Shown: positions 61,301 to 64,000 of the stretch, in pieces
Position numbering within the stretch: position 1 is the first letter of the stretch
Layout of the letters: each line of letters begins with the position of its first letter
DNA from: Setophaga petechia
Lineage: Eukaryota > Chordata > Aves > Passeriformes > Parulidae
Direction of reading: 5' to 3'
NCBI GenBank assembly: GCA_024362935.1
Contig: JANCRA010000017.1
Span: forward strand, 18,255,001-18,319,000
Length of the DNA: 64,000 nt
Notes under the pieces: generated by a model
Told to the model about the DNA's origin: nothing
The model's database searches: none
What the model saw: only the letters and a program-made list of their open reading frames with translations
Made by a program: the position numbers and the translations under genes

Positions 61301-64000
61301 ACAGCCTGCAGAGCAGCCTGAGCCCTGCTCCCCCTGCAGCTCTCTTACAGCAGCAGTGCAGGGGTGGCTTGAGCTGAGCCCCTTTCCAAGCCCAGCCCTT
61401 CCCACCTCTCTGCAGCACAAACACCTCAATGGTCCCTTCCCACAGCTCTGACACCTCCTGAGGGCAGGCAACCACTGGCATCACCCCCTGATCTCCTAAA
61501 TTGCCATTTTTCTCTTTCAACTATCTCTACTCTATATCTTCTGGAGAGAAAACTACCATATGAAGTGCTTCTGAAGTAAAGAAATTCACTTCAGAGGGTT
61601 TGGAGGTGGTTTTTTTTTTCCTCCTATTTTTTTCCTTAAACTCGTGGCTCTAAGAACCACTGACAGTTTTGATGGAAGAGGTTTCTGCCAGCAAGAAAAC
61701 AGATGCAAAACTGGGGAAAACGTGTGAAATATTGAGAAGAGTAAATCAGTGTCTCAGTGTCAGAGTCTCTATTTCATTATTCAGATGCAGTAGGCTGAGC
61801 AAAAAAGATGAAACATGTCAAAAAGTAAGAAGGAGGTTAGGATTGAAGTTCACTGAGAAACCTCAGCATCCAAGGCGTCTGCTTTGTAATATTTATAATT
61901 ATTCTCCAAAATCCTTGTGCTCCTGTGACTCACATTGTTTTTGATCAGCATACCAAAGCATTTTACTGCAGTGTTTGTTTCACTGCACTCTCAGTTCACC
62001 CAGCCCTGCTCAATCTCAGCACTGTAGAGCTGAAGCTGCACTGCAGTGATTCAAGCCCAACACAACTGCTCCCTTAGAAGTACAGAAACGATGATGCTGA
62101 GAGGATGCCACGTGTTTGGGAAAGTTGGAGGGAGCCAAATTTCCTTTAGGAAAACATCTAAAATGCATTGGCTGCAGTAGGGTTGGATTTGCTGCCTGCA
62201 AATCAGAGCCCACAGGGCTGAACGTGGTTACAGATGGGTGATGTTAGTTTTGTAGGAGAGGATGTGCATTCCTACTTTTATTTCCCTTTATCTTTTTTTT
62301 TTTTTAATTAACATCGTTATCATTGTTTTGCCTCATGACAGAAATAACCTACAGAAGACCAAATAAAGGCTGATTTAAGGACCAAACCCCCACCACAACC
62401 CTTCCCTAGGCCACAAAGTGAAGCCTGGCTGAGCTCAGCACCACCTCAGTCATGCTGTACCAAAGAAAAGTTCATTTTTGTCCAGTTTCTTTTACCCCAA
62501 TATCCTTCACTTTGCTATTTCCTGCAAGGAATTCTTCAGAGAGGGGGAAAAAAACAAGAGTAAACTACAAGCTACTTGATCAGTTATAAGATCTATCCTA
62601 AAATGTCATTTCAGCTGGGTTCTGCAGTTTGTTGTGCAACTCAGTCTTAACAAGGGAAACCTTCATCACTGTACCCCCTAAAAAAGAAATTAATTTTGTT
62701 TTGAGAGGGTGTTCATGAAGTGACTTCCAAAGCCTTTTCCAGGTCACCTTAGGTTTTTAAGGTGTGGGCACTGGAATGCTAATATGAATTTTTTCTACAA
62801 AAAATGACAACACATTTCATTTTGCCATTTTCAAATTAGTTTTTCTTTTTACTGTCATTTCCCAATTCATTTCCCCATGTCCAGTTTCATAGGAAAAAAA
62901 ACAAAACCAAAACACGAAAAACAAATAAAAACCCCAAAATCCTAATAGTGAAATTATTTTAAAAGTGTAGTTGGTTTGGTTCTGAATGTCAAGATTTTTG
63001 TGTAACTTGGCAGAAAACAACAACAAAAAAATTAATTGTTTACTTATGCAATAACCTTAACCTTTAGTAGGCATCATGGTAGAAACACCTCAAACAACTG
63101 AGCCACGTTTTCAAGAAAAAACTCAGATTCTGCTTTTCCACACCTACTTGGGATTCTGAGGCATATCCCTCTCTCTCCCAGCTCAGAGACAAAAAGGGAA
63201 TATTCTCTGAATAAGGAGAGTAATGGGATCATGAAGAGCCAGCCCAAGATGATCCTGCTACAGACCAGATACACAGCTGCTAATGACGGATTTCTACCTA
63301 CACATTTTTCTTAAATAAGTGCCAAGTACCATCATTTGTAATTATTGTAGTGTTTTTCCACAGTTTGCCTGTTATCCAACCAACCCATTGAAAATCCTGC
63401 AGTTTTTGAACGATGTCTTCTCCAGCCTTAGTGGCCAAGCCTGCAGTAATCAATACATTTTATCTATCATTTATAAATGCAGTTCCAAGATCTCTGAGTG
63501 CAGAGGTGAGGCAGCAACTGGAACTGGAAGTTCTGACTGTTTTTCCTCCCCTAATAAACCTTGGTTATCCTGAAAGATTTCCAGCCTGATAGCAACCTCT
63601 CAATCAATCACAGGGTTACACATTGTTTATTCCTGGTGAATTAACAGTTTAGAGCCAGTATTGTGCATTACAATTTCCCAGTCCTCACTCTAGACACAGA
63701 GATGCATTTATCATTTCCAAGAGCAGTGGTTTTTATGCCAGTTTTGAAGGGGAGGGCCAGTGCCATCCTCAAACGAGCAAAGACTAGTGCACAGAGGAAG
63801 GGAAGATGAAGGCAGGCTTACAAGAGACATGAAAAAGACATTTTTTAAAAGCATTTTCTCTTTCCCCTTGATCAATTTCTTTTCTCAAGGTGCTTTTTAA
63901 CAACGAGGCAGGGCAGCGTATTTGGCTCTGTCAAAACCAACATTCCCTCAATGTCACTTGAAGAAATAATGATTTTCTACAGGAGAAAATCCTGTAGAAA
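58380..64000. other. Non-coding sequence to end of window
   Basis: No exon, transposon or RNA gene recognised. The GC-richer interval 61,040-61,500 has overlapping ORFs on both strands (150 and 132 codons) with no domain. T-rich runs lie at 61,611-61,620 and 62,294-62,305, and an A-rich C/A tract at about 62,893-62,940. Confidence 0.5.

Noticed and set aside
61000..61520. Overlapping 150- and 132-codon ORFs on opposite strands
   Set aside because: Local GC-rich, stop-poor DNA; both strands open over the same bases and neither translation resembles a known protein.
1..64000. CRISPR array, prokaryotic operon, phage or plasmid content
   Set aside because: Avian CR1 elements, long gene-free AT-rich DNA and absence of dense coding rule out a prokaryotic source. 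The tandem arrays have adjacent units, not spacers.

Overview
This window looks like nuclear DNA of a bird, most likely a songbird. It is AT-rich and CpG-poor. It carries at least three pieces of the CR1 non-LTR retrotransposon with the characteristic avian 3' end, and two stretches that resemble songbird endogenous-retrovirus LTRs. The species cannot be named from the sequence. I found no protein-coding exon, tRNA, rRNA, CRISPR array or operon that I can support. No open reading frame belongs to a family I recognise, and every frame is interrupted in the way expected of intergenic DNA or a very large intron.

Layout. Bases 1-13,446 are mostly unique AT-rich sequence with two CR1 3' ends at 2.5-3.2 kb and one unexplained 168-codon ORF at 5.8-6.3 kb. 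At 13,447-13,829 lies a 383-bp almost pure purine microsatellite. From 13.8 to 32.6 kb the sequence is unique-looking, with homopolymer runs and a few blocks of clustered CpGs or homeodomain/POU-like motifs that may be conserved non-coding DNA. At about 32.6-33.1 kb there is a plus-strand LTR-like element holding four exact 32-bp units. From 33 to 48 kb the sequence is again mostly unique, apart from an 80-bp repeat present twice 3 kb apart and a 59-bp tandem duplication.

The interval 48.4-58.4 kb is the repeat-dense part. It holds a GC-rich minisatellite (48,441-49,560), a 634-bp AT-only block with inverted-repeat arms (53,057-53,690), a minus-strand LTR-like element (about 54,180-54,535), a 17-unit 15-bp minisatellite (57,377-57,631), and a minus-strand CR1 whose 3' side has become a (TCCCA)13 array (57,946-58,379). 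The last 5.6 kb are unremarkable.

No genes act together here. I saw no hidden multi-gene system. What merits attention is repeat architecture: DNA able to form triplexes or cruciforms, and tandem arrays arising in or beside transposable elements. Identification of CR1 and the LTRs rests on remembered family consensus. Counts, periods and positions of tandem units were read directly from the sequence.
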